NCBI RefSeq assembly: GCF_006716305.1
Contig: NZ_VFOU01000001.1
Location: 434,001 to 498,000, forward strand
DNA length: 64,000 bases
Origin: Enteractinococcus coprophilus
GTDB taxonomy: Bacteria; Actinomycetota; Actinomycetes; Actinomycetales; Micrococcaceae
Direction: 5' to 3'
Shown here: piece after piece, positions 28,067-36,731 of the stretch
Numbering within the stretch: position 1 is the stretch's first letter
Layout of the letters: each line of letters begins with the position of its first letter
Program-made: the position numbers and the translations under genes
Notes under the pieces: generated by a model
Seen by the model: the letters and a program-made list of their open reading frames with translations, nothing else
Databases searched by the model: none
What the model was told of the DNA's origin: nothing

Positions 28067-28105
28067 CGCACCGCGATGACCCTGTTGCGGAGTCCTCGCG
28101 GTGCG
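28067..28105 (-). terminator. Intra-operon hairpin between ATPase and binding-protein genes
   Basis: CGCACCGCG pairs with CGCGGTGCG across a long loop, between the ATPase stop and the binding-protein gene. It could be an attenuator or an RNA-stabilising stem. Confidence 0.4.
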
Positions 28106-28121
28106 TGCGGCTGGTGGAGTT

Positions 28122-29027
28122 TTAGACTTGGGCTTTGGCGGCGTCGGGGCGGAAGCCTTGTTTGGCTAATTGGATTTGTTCGTAGACGTGGTGGCGGAGC
28201 TCGGCAAAGCGCGCCGAGGAGCGGGTTTCGAGTTGGTCGCGTTCGTCGGGCAGATCAATCTTGATGTCCTGTTGGACGATCGTGGGTGACGAGGACAAGA
28301 TGACTACCCGGGAGCCCAGGTAGACGGATTCGTCAATATCGTGGGTGACGAACAGGACGGTGACGCCGAGTTGCTTCCACACGCGGCGCACCAGGTCTTC
28401 GAGGTCAGCGCGGGTCTGGGCGTCGACGGCCGCGAAGGGTTCGTCCATGAGTAAGACTTCGGGTTGGTAGGCCACAGCGCGGGCGATGGCCACGCGCTGT
28501 TGCATACCGCCGGAGAGCTGCCACGGGTAGGACCGTGGCACGTGATCCAACCCGACAGCCTCCAGGGCGTCATCGACGAGCTGGCTGCGCTTGGCCTTGT
28601 CCATACCCGCGACCTTCAGTGGCAGTTCCACATTTTCGCGCACCCGCATCCACGGATACAGCGACCGACCGTATTCCTGGAACACCACGGCCATGTTTTT
28701 GGGTGGCCCGGTGACGAGGTTGCCGGCCAGCTTCACTTCACCAGCGGTGGGTTCTAAGAGTCCGGAGATGGCTTTGAGCAACGTGGTTTTCCCCGACCCT
28801 GAGGGCCCGACCAGGCAGGTTAGTTCGCCTTTGGGTAGGTCAAAGGTCAGGTTGCGTACGGCTTCAATGTCACCGCCGTCGGTGTGATAGATCTTTTTCA
28901 GATTCCGCACTGAGAGCAGGGCTTCACCCTCGGGCAGGGTATGACCCACCGGGATGTGCCCATCGGGGGTATCGGCCATGGTGCCCTGGTTGATGACCGG
29001 GGTGTGTTCTTCAGGTGAGGTTGTCAT
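28122..29027 (-). CDS. ABC transporter ATP-binding protein (SsuB/TauB-like)
   Basis: This 301-residue ATPase has Walker A GPSGSGKTT, a Q-loop in VVFQEYGRSLYPW, the signature LSGGMQQRVAIARA, Walker B VLLMDEPFAAVD and the switch histidine in FVTHDIDES. The layout is that of nitrate/sulfonate/taurine-type importers. An extra 40 residues precede the domain. The ATG at 29027 has AAAGGA upstream. It follows the two permease genes and energises uptake of the ligand caught by the binding protein encoded next. Confidence 0.9.
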   Translation of the reverse strand: MTTSPEEHTPVINQGTMADTPDGHIPVGHTLPEGEALLSVRNLKKIYHTDGGDIEAVRNLTFDLPKGELTCLVGPSGSGKTTLLKAISGLLEPTAGEVKLAGNLVTGPPKNMAVVFQEYGRSLYPWMRVRENVELPLKVAGMDKAKRSQLVDDALEAVGLDHVPRSYPWQLSGGMQQRVAIARAVAYQPEVLLMDEPFAAVDAQTRADLEDLVRRVWKQLGVTVLFVTHDIDESVYLGSRVVILSSSPTIVQQDIKIDLPDERDQLETRSSARFAELRHHVYEQIQLAKQGFRPDAAKAQV

Positions 29028-29068
29028 GGTTGGTGTTTCCTTTACAAAAACTTCAGTATGCACGGGAC

Positions 29069-29842
29069 TTAGCCGGCGTTTTCCATTTCTCGTTGGCCGT
29101 GGTACCAGGCCAGGACTTTGCGTTCGACGATTTGGAAGATAAACGACATGATCACACCGATCAGCCCCAGCACTACAATGCCCGACCACATCTCTGGGAT
29201 GGCAAAAGAGCGCTGGAATTGGATAATGGTGTAGCCCAGCCCGGCCGAGGAGGCGAACATTTCGGAAATAACCATCAGAATCAGCGCAATCGACAGTGAC
29301 TGGCGGATCCCGGCCATAATTTGCGGCATGGCGGAAGGCAAGATGAGGTAGCGAATTCGAGCCACCCCAGAGATGCGGTAGGTGTGAGAGGTATCCGAGA
29401 GCACCTCGTCCATCGAGCGAACACCTTCGACCGTGTTGAGCAGAATCGGCCAGACTGCACCCAGTACGATGACGGCGATTTTCATGTCGTCACCAATGCC
29501 GATGAGCAGCATGAACACCGGAATCAACACGACCGGTGGCACGGCCCGGAAGAACTCCATGGTGGGTTCCATCAACTGGCGCAACCACCTAAACGACCCG
29601 ACCAGCAATCCCACCACGATGCCTAGGATGATCGATACGATAATGCCGGCGATCAACCGTCCCACGGAGGGGAAGACGTCGGTGGTCATGCGCGACCAGG
29701 TCCAGGTGGTGGAAAATGCGTTGGTCATTTGTTCCCAGGTGGGGACAAAGAAGCTGGTGGATTGGGCGGACCAGAGCACCCAGCCGATCAGTAACAGCGC
29801 GGGCAGGCCAACAATGTAGAGAAAGTTCTTTGCATACCGCAT
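29069..29842 (-). CDS. ABC transporter permease (SsuC/TauC-like)
   Basis: This 257-residue membrane protein has about six predicted transmembrane segments and the BPD_transp_1 EAA-type loop around VEGVRSMDEVLSDTSHTYRISGVARIRYLILPSAMPQIMAGIRQSLS. The ATG at 29842 follows GGAGG and overlaps the stop of the other permease by one base (TAATG). The two permeases form the membrane channel, probably as a heterodimer. The cytoplasmic coupling loop is well preserved. Confidence 0.88.
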   Translation of the reverse strand: MRYAKNFLYIVGLPALLLIGWVLWSAQSTSFFVPTWEQMTNAFSTTWTWSRMTTDVFPSVGRLIAGIIVSIILGIVVGLLVGSFRWLRQLMEPTMEFFRAVPPVVLIPVFMLLIGIGDDMKIAVIVLGAVWPILLNTVEGVRSMDEVLSDTSHTYRISGVARIRYLILPSAMPQIMAGIRQSLSIALILMVISEMFASSAGLGYTIIQFQRSFAIPEMWSGIVVLGLIGVIMSFIFQIVERKVLAWYHGQREMENAG

Positions 29843-30867
29843 TATTTGACCTCCGAGCGGATCGAGGTGTGCCACGACAAAATCTGACGCTCAATAGCAC
29901 GGAAGATGATGTTAATAATCACGCCTAACAGGCCGGTTGCTAACACCAGCGAATACATCGACACATAGGCGCCACCCGATTGGGCGCGAGCAATTTCAGC
30001 ACCCAACCCGGGGGTCCCAATAATCAACTGAGCAGTAATGGCCAGAATCAACGCCACCGCTGCGGCCAGGCGGATCCCGGTCATCAAATACGGCAACGCG
30101 GTCGGAAAGACCACATACCGGATCCGCGCGAAAGTGCCCATGCCATAGGACTTGGCAGTATCCATCGCCACGACATCCACATCGGCCACCCCATAGAGGA
30201 CCTGGATGAGCACCTGCCAGAAGCAGGCATAGACAATGAGCAACAGGGCGGATTCAATGCCCACACCAAAGACCAACACGGCCAACGGAATCAACGCGAC
30301 CGAGGGCACCGGGCGTAAGAATTCAATCGTGGAGTTCGTAAATTTGCGCAAAAACGGCGACGAGCCAATCAAAAACCCTAACACTGCAGCTGAGACCACC
30401 GCGATGACCATGCCCAGGAACCAGGCGCGCAGCGTATCCCACACCGCAATCCAGAATACTGAATCCCCAAACTTGGCGAACAGGTCCGTCAGCGCCGCCG
30501 AGGCCGGTGGCATAAACCGGCCATCGACAATACCCAGCAGGGGCAACAGCTCCCAGGCCACCAGGAATAAGACAATCCCGGCCAGGCCTAACAGCCGGTT
30601 CGCCCAGGTCCGACGTCGTTGCCGGACCGCGCGGGCCCGCCCGGTGCTCGTGCGCCGACCGGTCGCACCGCGTTGCGCCACCGACACCGCCGGCGCGCCA
30701 GGATCCGGTCGCGTTGAGGTGTCTAAGCTAGCGACTCGATACCCCGCTGGGAAATTATCGTCTGAGCCACCCGTTTCCAGCCGGTGCAGGTCGCGAACCT
30801 GTCGCTCCCGTCCCACCGCCTCGTCATCGTGCGGCGCAGGCCCCTTTGAAGGGTCGCGTTCTGTCAT
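29842..30867 (-). CDS. ABC transporter permease with a long N-terminal extension
   Basis: This 341-residue permease is homologous to its neighbour but has about 85 extra N-terminal residues. They are polar and arginine-rich, ending in a cluster before the first membrane segment (LLGLAGIVLFLVAWELLP). The coupling loop reads DVVAMDTAKSYGMGTFARIRYVVFPTALPYLMTGIRLA. It is the first gene of the importer operon, with GGAG before the ATG at 30867. The function of the extension is unknown and may be regulatory or disordered. Confidence 0.86.
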   Translation of the reverse strand: MTERDPSKGPAPHDDEAVGRERQVRDLHRLETGGSDDNFPAGYRVASLDTSTRPDPGAPAVSVAQRGATGRRTSTGRARAVRQRRRTWANRLLGLAGIVLFLVAWELLPLLGIVDGRFMPPASAALTDLFAKFGDSVFWIAVWDTLRAWFLGMVIAVVSAAVLGFLIGSSPFLRKFTNSTIEFLRPVPSVALIPLAVLVFGVGIESALLLIVYACFWQVLIQVLYGVADVDVVAMDTAKSYGMGTFARIRYVVFPTALPYLMTGIRLAAAVALILAITAQLIIGTPGLGAEIARAQSGGAYVSMYSLVLATGLLGVIINIIFRAIERQILSWHTSIRSEVK

Positions 30868-31218
30868 GTGTTGTCTCCACTACGTGTGCAAGTTGAGGTT
30901 TAGGTGTGCCGTCGCTTCATCAAGGTGAGGATGTGTGAAGTGCGCCACGTTGAACAAGAATAACCCGCAGCCAGAAATGATTCAAGTACTCAATTATTCT
31001 AGAGATCAAGGGTTACTGGCATAGAGATAGGCAGGCGAAATGAACCTACAGATCTCAGCATATAACTCAGACAAGAAACGGGCTAGAAAACTTTGCACGA
31101 CCTGAGGTCTACTCCACACCGACCCTTGGAATGTCGCCTCAAGACGACCCATGACCCAGACGAGCGTGCTACTTCTTTGGCCTGCAGCACGCTCGCTTAC
31201 TAGGGCCGCACCATGCGC
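30868..31218. other. Intergenic stretch before the importer operon
   Basis: No coding frame is supported. It should contain the importer promoter near its left end, and it holds the acetyltransferase terminator at 31161-31195 at its right end. I see no other repeated or palindromic element of note. Confidence 0.5.
31161..31195 (-). terminator. Terminator of the acetyltransferase gene
   Basis: CGAGCGTGCT pairs perfectly with AGCACGCTCG around a 15-base loop, 24 bases past the stop. Confidence 0.6.
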
Positions 31219-31770
31219 CTATATTCCATAGGCGGACGGCAACTGAACTTTTCCTGTCGGCAGGGTGGCATGATTATCTAGGATCAGCACTTGCAGGGCG
31301 GGGGTTTCTGCTGCCCAGTCCGCTGTGATACCAACTTCCGACGCGGCACGGAATCCGAACCGTGGATAGAAACGCGGGTAGCCGTAGACAAGAATGAAGG
31401 GCTCCCCATCTTCTCGCGCTAACTCAATGGCTGCTTCGATGACGGCTGACCCGGCGCCCTCGCCTTGATGCTGAGGTAATACACCGGTAGGGGCGAGCAT
31501 GAGACCGGGCTGACCATCGATCATGCATCGGTGGAGCAATGCGTGAGCAGCAGCGGTGGTCTCGAATTCTGAATCCGGAATCGCGGCGGTAAAGCCGAGC
31601 ACCGAATATCGCGGGATCCAGTGTTCCTTGTCCTGGCGCAGGTCGTCGACCAGGTTAGCTTCTGCGTCCGTCCCGAAGGCGGCTTCTAACACTCTTCGAA
31701 TGGACGCCTGATCTTCCTGTGAACCGTCTCGCTCGCTTCGTGTTCGCCAAAGATGACCAGTGCGCCGCAT
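31219..31770 (-). CDS. GNAT-family N-acetyltransferase (YhbS-like)
   Basis: This 183-residue protein has the GNAT acetyl-CoA-binding region GVLPQHQGEGAGSAVIEAAIELARE (motif A, Q-x-x-G-x-G/A type). It is followed by FILVYGYPRFYPRFGFRAASEVGI, typical of YhbS-like acetyltransferases. The substrate is unknown. The ATG at 31770 follows AAGGAG; the frame upstream of it is not coding. It stands alone between the importer operon and the first MHS transporter gene, transcribed away from the latter. Confidence 0.8.
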   Translation of the reverse strand: MRRTGHLWRTRSERDGSQEDQASIRRVLEAAFGTDAEANLVDDLRQDKEHWIPRYSVLGFTAAIPDSEFETTAAAHALLHRCMIDGQPGLMLAPTGVLPQHQGEGAGSAVIEAAIELAREDGEPFILVYGYPRFYPRFGFRAASEVGITADWAAETPALQVLILDNHATLPTGKVQLPSAYGI

Positions 31771-31937
31771 GGCTGACTCCTTAGAGCATTGTCGGATACA
31801 TTGCCTTGCAGCATACACGTGCACGTCAGGCAGGGGCTAGCCTCGGCAACGAACAGTTCTATCTTGCCAAATGTCTGGACCCTTGGCACGAGGCGGCGTA
31901 TATTGTGAAGCACGGCATAGCATATGTCGATGTCGTG

Positions 31938-31959
31938 CCATGCCGATCGTTCAGTTCAC
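31938..31959. promoter_or_regulatory. PaaR-like operator upstream of the first MHS transporter gene
   Basis: The core GCCGATCGTTCAGT fits the actinobacterial PaaR pattern ACCG-N2-CG-N2-CGGT with two mismatches, 90 bases before the transporter start. The same core occurs at 54185, before the paralogous transporter gene. Confidence 0.5.
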
Positions 31960-32048
31960 AAGTTGTCGCATCGGGTATATAACGTAAGAGTTCTCATAAC
32001 ACGCGCTGAGCGGTCGGTAGTTCATCCGTCACATCCTTGGAGAACCCC

Positions 32049-33416
32049 ATGAGCGCATCAACTTCTGACTCGAGGAAACGCGCCGAGGAGCGTCGTGTTT
32101 TAGCCGGCACGCTCGTTGGCACCACCATCGAATGGTATGACTTTTTCATCTATGCTCAAGCGGCAGCTTTCGTTCTAGCACCGCTCTTTTTCGAACCCTT
32201 AGCGACCGATAATGCCGCACTTGCCCAGATCGTCTCGTGGGCATCGGTTGGTATTTCATTCCTCTTCCGTCCGCTAGGCGCCATCGTGATCGGGCATCTT
32301 GGCGATAAATACGGACGCAAGCTGATGCTTGTGCTCACGCTAGTTGGCATGGGTGCGGCGACCACAATCATTGGGTTGTTGCCGACCTATGCTTCAATCG
32401 GTGTAGCCGCACCGATTCTGTTGGTCGTGATGCGCATCATGCAGGGCTTCTCAGCGGGTGGTGAGTGGGGTGGCGCGGCTCTCATGTCCGTCGAGCATGC
32501 CCCTCGTGACCGACGGTCGTTGTTCGGTTCGGCACCACAGATCGGTGTCCCGATCGGCATGCTGCTTGCCACGGGATTTATGTTCCTGATTACTACCAGT
32601 CTGACCGAAGAACAGTTCATGGCTTGGGGATGGCGGATTCCGTTTCTATCGTCGGTCGTGCTGATCCTCATTGGGTATCTGATCCGCCGCGCAGTTGCCG
32701 AGTCACCGGTCTTTACAGAGCTGCAAGAACGCAAGAAGAGATCAGCGGCTCCGCTGCGACAACTGATGCGCAGCCACAAGCGTCCGGTCATCCTAGCCGC
32801 ACTGATTTTCGCGGGCAATAACGCTGCCGGTTACCTGGTGATCGCATTCTTCGCGGCCTACGGCGCCAACGTATTAGGCATGGAACGTTCCGCAACGCTC
32901 ATCGCCTCCCTGGTGGGCGGGGTCGGCTGGTTCATCTTCACGCTGTTGGGTGGCTGGATGGGTGACAAGATCGGAAAACGCACCACGTTCACGATCGGTT
33001 ACGGATGGATCGTCATCTGGTCTATCCCCATGTGGTTCCTGCTCGATACGGCCTCGCTTGCCCTCTTCACACTGGCGATCTTTCTACTCACCGTTGGGCT
33101 TGGCCCGTCATACGGACCACAGTCAGCACTATATGCCGAGATGTTCCCGGCGTCTGTTCGGTACTCGGGTGCTTCTATTGGGTACGCATTCGGTTCGATC
33201 ATTGGCGGGGCGTTTGCACCGATGATCTCCGAGGTGATTCTGACGGCAACCGGAAAATCCTGGATGATCGGTCTATATATTGCCGCGATATCGCTCGTAT
33301 CGCTGATCGCAGTCCGCCTCGTTCCCAAAACCATCGAAGGCCGTGATCTCCACGATGAAGACCACGGGGACCTCACGTCCGATGAGGCTCCGGAAACAGA
33401 TCTGGCCACAAGTTAA
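32049..33416 (+). CDS. MHS-family MFS transporter (aromatic/organic acid:H+ symporter)
   Basis: This 455-residue permease has twelve predicted membrane spans. It shows the MHS (metabolite:H+ symporter) signatures GTTIEWYDFFIYAQAAAFVLAPLFF at the start, RPLGAIVIGHLGDKYGRK after span 2 and GFSAGGEWGGAALM in span 4. The ATG at 32049 follows GGAG; a TTG in frame at 32037 is less likely. It lies 44 bases before paaK and probably shares its transcript, suggesting uptake of the acid that PaaK activates. It closely resembles the transporter at 54284-55648. Confidence 0.87.
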   Translation: MSASTSDSRKRAEERRVLAGTLVGTTIEWYDFFIYAQAAAFVLAPLFFEPLATDNAALAQIVSWASVGISFLFRPLGAIVIGHLGDKYGRKLMLVLTLVGMGAATTIIGLLPTYASIGVAAPILLVVMRIMQGFSAGGEWGGAALMSVEHAPRDRRSLFGSAPQIGVPIGMLLATGFMFLITTSLTEEQFMAWGWRIPFLSSVVLILIGYLIRRAVAESPVFTELQERKKRSAAPLRQLMRSHKRPVILAALIFAGNNAAGYLVIAFFAAYGANVLGMERSATLIASLVGGVGWFIFTLLGGWMGDKIGKRTTFTIGYGWIVIWSIPMWFLLDTASLALFTLAIFLLTVGLGPSYGPQSALYAEMFPASVRYSGASIGYAFGSIIGGAFAPMISEVILTATGKSWMIGLYIAAISLVSLIAVRLVPKTIEGRDLHDEDHGDLTSDEAPETDLATS

Positions 33417-33460
33417 GTTCATGTCATGTTCTCATCACGACCGCACCGCGAAGGATCCAG

Positions 33461-34801
33461 ATGACCCCTCTCAACCTTTCACACCCGTGGGCTGTTCCCA
33501 CACCGCCTGAAGACCCCAGCATGTGGGACCCAGAGGAGCACTACAGCCGCCAACAAATCCAAGATTTGCAATATGAGCGGCTTCGCTGGACCCTCCACCA
33601 CGCATACAACAACGTCCCGGCGTATCGGCAGCTCTACGATGACCACGGCGTGCACCCAAACGATTTCACCTCGCTAAACGATATAACGCTGTTCCCCTAC
33701 ATTGACAAAGCGTTCTTACGAGCCAGCTACCCTCTCAAAGCACTGGCTGTGCCTATGAAGGACATTCGCCGCATTCACGCCTCGTCAGGAACCACCGGCC
33801 AACCGACGGTGGTGGCCTATACCGCCAATGACCTAAAAATGTGGGCCTCGTTAGTGGCCCGATCATTCCGGGCTTCAGGTGTGCAACCCGGTCACGTCAT
33901 CCACAACGCATATGGATACGGACTCTTCACCGGTGGACTGGGCGCTCACAACGGCGCTGAATGGCTCGGCTGCCCCATCATTCCGATGTCGGGAGGTCAG
34001 ACGGAGAAACAAATCCGGATGATCACCGATCTGAAGCCCGACGTCATTTTGTGCACTCCCACCTACCTGCTAGCCCTTGCCGATGGTTTCGTAAAAGCGG
34101 GCATTGATCCGAAAGATACCTCGCTGAAGTATGGCGTGCTGGGTGCTGAACCATGGACGGAGGGGATGCGCGAAGAAATCGAGTCCCTATTCGATATGAA
34201 AGCCTGCGACATCTACGGGCTGTCCGAGCTTCTGGGCCCCGGCATGGGTGGTGAAGCTGTCGAAACCCAAGACGGCTGCCACCTCTGGGAAGACCACTTC
34301 TATCCGGAAATCATCGACCCCATCTCGACTGAGGTGCTGCCGGACGGCCAATCCGGGGAACTGGTGTTTTCAAGCCTCACCCGCGAAGCCTTACCGATTC
34401 TCCGGTTCCGCACTCATGACCTGACCACGCTGCGACCTGGCACGGCTCGTGCAGGTCACCGTCGCATGGATCGCATTCTTGGGCGCTCGGACGACATGAT
34501 CATTCTGCGCGGTGTCAACTTGTTCCCCAGCCAGATCGAAGAACTCGCCTTGGAGATTGATGCGTTGTCTCCACATTTTCTGTTGGAAATCACGCGGCCG
34601 AACCGGATGGATGAACTCACGATCAAAATCGAGCGTCGCGCTACGGCTTCGCTGGCCGAAGCGGAAGCCGGCGGGCAAGTACTCAGGGCCCGCATCAAAG
34701 ATCGGATTGGATGTTCGTGCAATATCGACGTCGTCGAGCCAGATACCCTGGCGCGCTCGTCCGGAAAACTGCGGCGGATCTATGATCTGCGAGCGCTCTA
34801 A
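33461..34801 (+). CDS. paaK: Phenylacetate-CoA ligase
   Basis: This 446-residue AMP-forming ligase has the PaaK pattern: YERLRWTLHHAYNNVPAYRQLYDDHG at the start, the P-loop SSGTTGQPTVVAYT, AEPWTEGMREEIE, YGLSELLGPGMGGE and DDMIILRGVNLFPSQIEE. It converts phenylacetate to phenylacetyl-CoA with ATP. It follows the MHS transporter gene with a 44-base gap, and an upstream PaaR-like site supports phenylacetate as the substrate. Its stop overlaps the convergent IclR gene by four bases. Other aryl acids are possible substrates for this family. Confidence 0.85.
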   Translation: MTPLNLSHPWAVPTPPEDPSMWDPEEHYSRQQIQDLQYERLRWTLHHAYNNVPAYRQLYDDHGVHPNDFTSLNDITLFPYIDKAFLRASYPLKALAVPMKDIRRIHASSGTTGQPTVVAYTANDLKMWASLVARSFRASGVQPGHVIHNAYGYGLFTGGLGAHNGAEWLGCPIIPMSGGQTEKQIRMITDLKPDVILCTPTYLLALADGFVKAGIDPKDTSLKYGVLGAEPWTEGMREEIESLFDMKACDIYGLSELLGPGMGGEAVETQDGCHLWEDHFYPEIIDPISTEVLPDGQSGELVFSSLTREALPILRFRTHDLTTLRPGTARAGHRRMDRILGRSDDMIILRGVNLFPSQIEELALEIDALSPHFLLEITRPNRMDELTIKIERRATASLAEAEAGGQVLRARIKDRIGCSCNIDVVEPDTLARSSGKLRRIYDLRAL

Positions 34802-35658
34802 GAGCCGTCCTCGTCGAAATACTCCATGGAGCTTTTCGACGAATTGATCAGCACCCGGAATTTCGCACCCGGTAAGGCATTTGGGTGGTTCGGGTCGATA
34901 TAAGCGGCTCGCATCTGCTGACTGACACCGCGCGCCGCCCTGCGGAGCAGCTCCACAATGCGCATATCCACCGGCCCGCCCGAGGGAACAACCACACCTA
35001 GCCCGGCCAGTACCTGGCCGTCGGCACCATAAATAGGCGCCGCCATGCCACGTGCTGCAGGATGAATAAACCCCTCGGCGATCGAGTAGCCCACCTCGCG
35101 CGCTCGTTCGACGAGCTCCAGCAGCTCGGCAAATGTTTGCGGGGTCTTATCGGTATAGCGCCGAATGCCTGATTCCACGACCTCCGCGAGAAATTCTTTG
35201 GGGCGATCGGACAACAAAACATGTCCGATCGCCGAAGCACCAAGACTGATCCGCCCACCGACGATCGTCGCATTCACTACAGCATCCGACCGAGACATCC
35301 GTTCTAGATAGACAACGTCATAGCCACCTTCGACGCCAAGCTGTGTATGTTGGCGTACTTGGTTCTGCACTAGCTGCACCATCGGGTAGGCGATTTCGCG
35401 CAAGCCCATGGCTCGTGGCGTACGGGCTGCCAGCTCCCACAAACGTAACCCGAGTTGATATGAACGGTCTGGCAACCGCTCTAACATGCGTTCTTCCACT
35501 AACTCGCCGACAAGTCGATGGGTGGTTGTCATGGGCAAACCGCTGCGCTCGGCGATTTCGGACAACGTGAGAAACGCTGTTCCGGCATCGAAAGCATCCA
35601 GGATCGTAAGCTGACGTGCCAACATCGACACCGGTGTTCCCTGACGCTGCTTCGGCAT
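34798..35658 (-). CDS. IclR-family regulator
   Basis: This 286-residue regulator has an N-terminal winged helix (MLARQLTILDAFDAGTAFLTLSEIAERSGLPMTTTHRLVGELVEERMLERLPDRSYQLG, about residues 12-70). The IclR effector domain follows, with RISLGASAIGHVLLS and the GFIHPAARGMAAPIY block. It diverges from the reductase-P450-binding-protein operon across about 100 bases and converges with paaK. It most likely controls the P450 operon. IclR proteins in aromatic pathways (PcaR, PobR types) often act as activators with the acid as ligand. Confidence 0.87.
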   Translation of the reverse strand: MPKQRQGTPVSMLARQLTILDAFDAGTAFLTLSEIAERSGLPMTTTHRLVGELVEERMLERLPDRSYQLGLRLWELAARTPRAMGLREIAYPMVQLVQNQVRQHTQLGVEGGYDVVYLERMSRSDAVVNATIVGGRISLGASAIGHVLLSDRPKEFLAEVVESGIRRYTDKTPQTFAELLELVERAREVGYSIAEGFIHPAARGMAAPIYGADGQVLAGLGVVVPSGGPVDMRIVELLRRAARGVSQQMRAAYIDPNHPNALPGAKFRVLINSSKSSMEYFDEDGS

Positions 35659-35667
35659 GCTCCCTCA

Positions 35668-35684
35668 TTTCCGATGATTGGAAA
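35668..35684. promoter_or_regulatory. Short palindrome in the IclR/P450 divergent promoter region
   Basis: TTTCC-GATGATT-GGAAA lies ten bases before the IclR start. IclR-type sites often have TTTCC/GGAAA half sites, so this is a candidate autoregulatory operator. Confidence 0.45.
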
Positions 35685-35759
35685 ACTCACTCCACATTCT
35701 AGGTGAGCGGTGTCACAATTGCTCCCATTCGTTGAATATTCCCACCTTGGAGGGAACCC

Positions 35760-36719
35760 ATGGCGATGCAGACTGCGACGCGGACCGACCAACTCGTGAT
35801 CGTCGACCGGATTCAGCGTTCCACAAGCGTCACTGAGTTCGTGCTGGAGCGAGCCGATGGCAGCCGCCTACCCGACTGGGCACCGGGTGCCCATATCGAC
35901 GTGGTTTTGCCCAGCGGTAAGATCCGTCAGTACTCGTTGTGCGGGGATCGCTGGACGCCACATCAGTACCGCATCGCGGTGCAACGCGAGCACGACGGCA
36001 CCGGTGGATCAGTGGAGATCCACGAAGACGTCCAACTCGGAGATGTCGTCAGCTTTGGCGGCCCCCGCAACAACTTTCGCCTAGCACCGGCTCAGCATTA
36101 CCGGTTTATCGCCGGCGGGATCGGGATCACCGCAGTCTTACCGATGATCGAACAAGCCGAAAAACTCAACCTCGAATGGCAGCTGCTGTACTTGGGCAAA
36201 ACCGCAGACCGGATGGCGTATCGCCATCTTGCAGACCACTATCCCGGACGCGTGACCATGCACACCAGTACTGACAACGGGCGGGCTTCCATCCGCCAGT
36301 GGCTGGGCGACCTGCCCGAAGACACCATGGTCTATGCATGCGGCCCCGAGACCATGCTGGAAGCTCTTCCCGAGGAATGCCCTGACCTGCCCAAGCACTT
36401 CTTGCGCACCGAGCGGTTTACCAACACCCTTGCCGATGCCACAGTCAGCTCCGAACCCTACGAAATCGAGCTCTACCGGAGCGGCAAAGTCATCAACGCG
36501 CTGGGAACCACCCCGGTCATCGACGCACTATCTCAAGCCGGAGTCAGTGTCATCACCTCGTGTTCAAAAGGCGTGTGCGGCACCTGCGAAGTTGATGTCG
36601 TCTCCGGCGAAATCGATCACCGCGACGCGATCCTCGACGACGACGAACGCGCCGCCAATACTTGCATGTTCCCGTGTGTTTCCCGCGCCCTGTCCAAACG
36701 CCTGGTTCTCGATCTCTAA
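35760..36719 (+). CDS. Phthalate-dioxygenase-reductase-type oxidoreductase (FMN, 2Fe-2S)
   Basis: This 319-residue electron-transfer protein has an N-terminal flavin domain with RQYSLCGD (57-64), a nucleotide domain with FIAGGIGITAVLPMI and YACGPETML, and a C-terminal plant-type ferredoxin. The cluster cysteines are C268, C273, C276 and C306. The order is that of the PDR family, which passes electrons from NADH to oxygenases. GGAGGG precedes the ATG. The P450 gene starts 12 bases after its stop, so it is the natural redox partner. This differs from the separate ferredoxin and reductase used by characterised CYP199 enzymes. Confidence 0.87.
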   Translation: MAMQTATRTDQLVIVDRIQRSTSVTEFVLERADGSRLPDWAPGAHIDVVLPSGKIRQYSLCGDRWTPHQYRIAVQREHDGTGGSVEIHEDVQLGDVVSFGGPRNNFRLAPAQHYRFIAGGIGITAVLPMIEQAEKLNLEWQLLYLGKTADRMAYRHLADHYPGRVTMHTSTDNGRASIRQWLGDLPEDTMVYACGPETMLEALPEECPDLPKHFLRTERFTNTLADATVSSEPYEIELYRSGKVINALGTTPVIDALSQAGVSVITSCSKGVCGTCEVDVVSGEIDHRDAILDDDERAANTCMFPCVSRALSKRLVLDL

Positions 36720-36731
36720 GGAGCTACCCCG

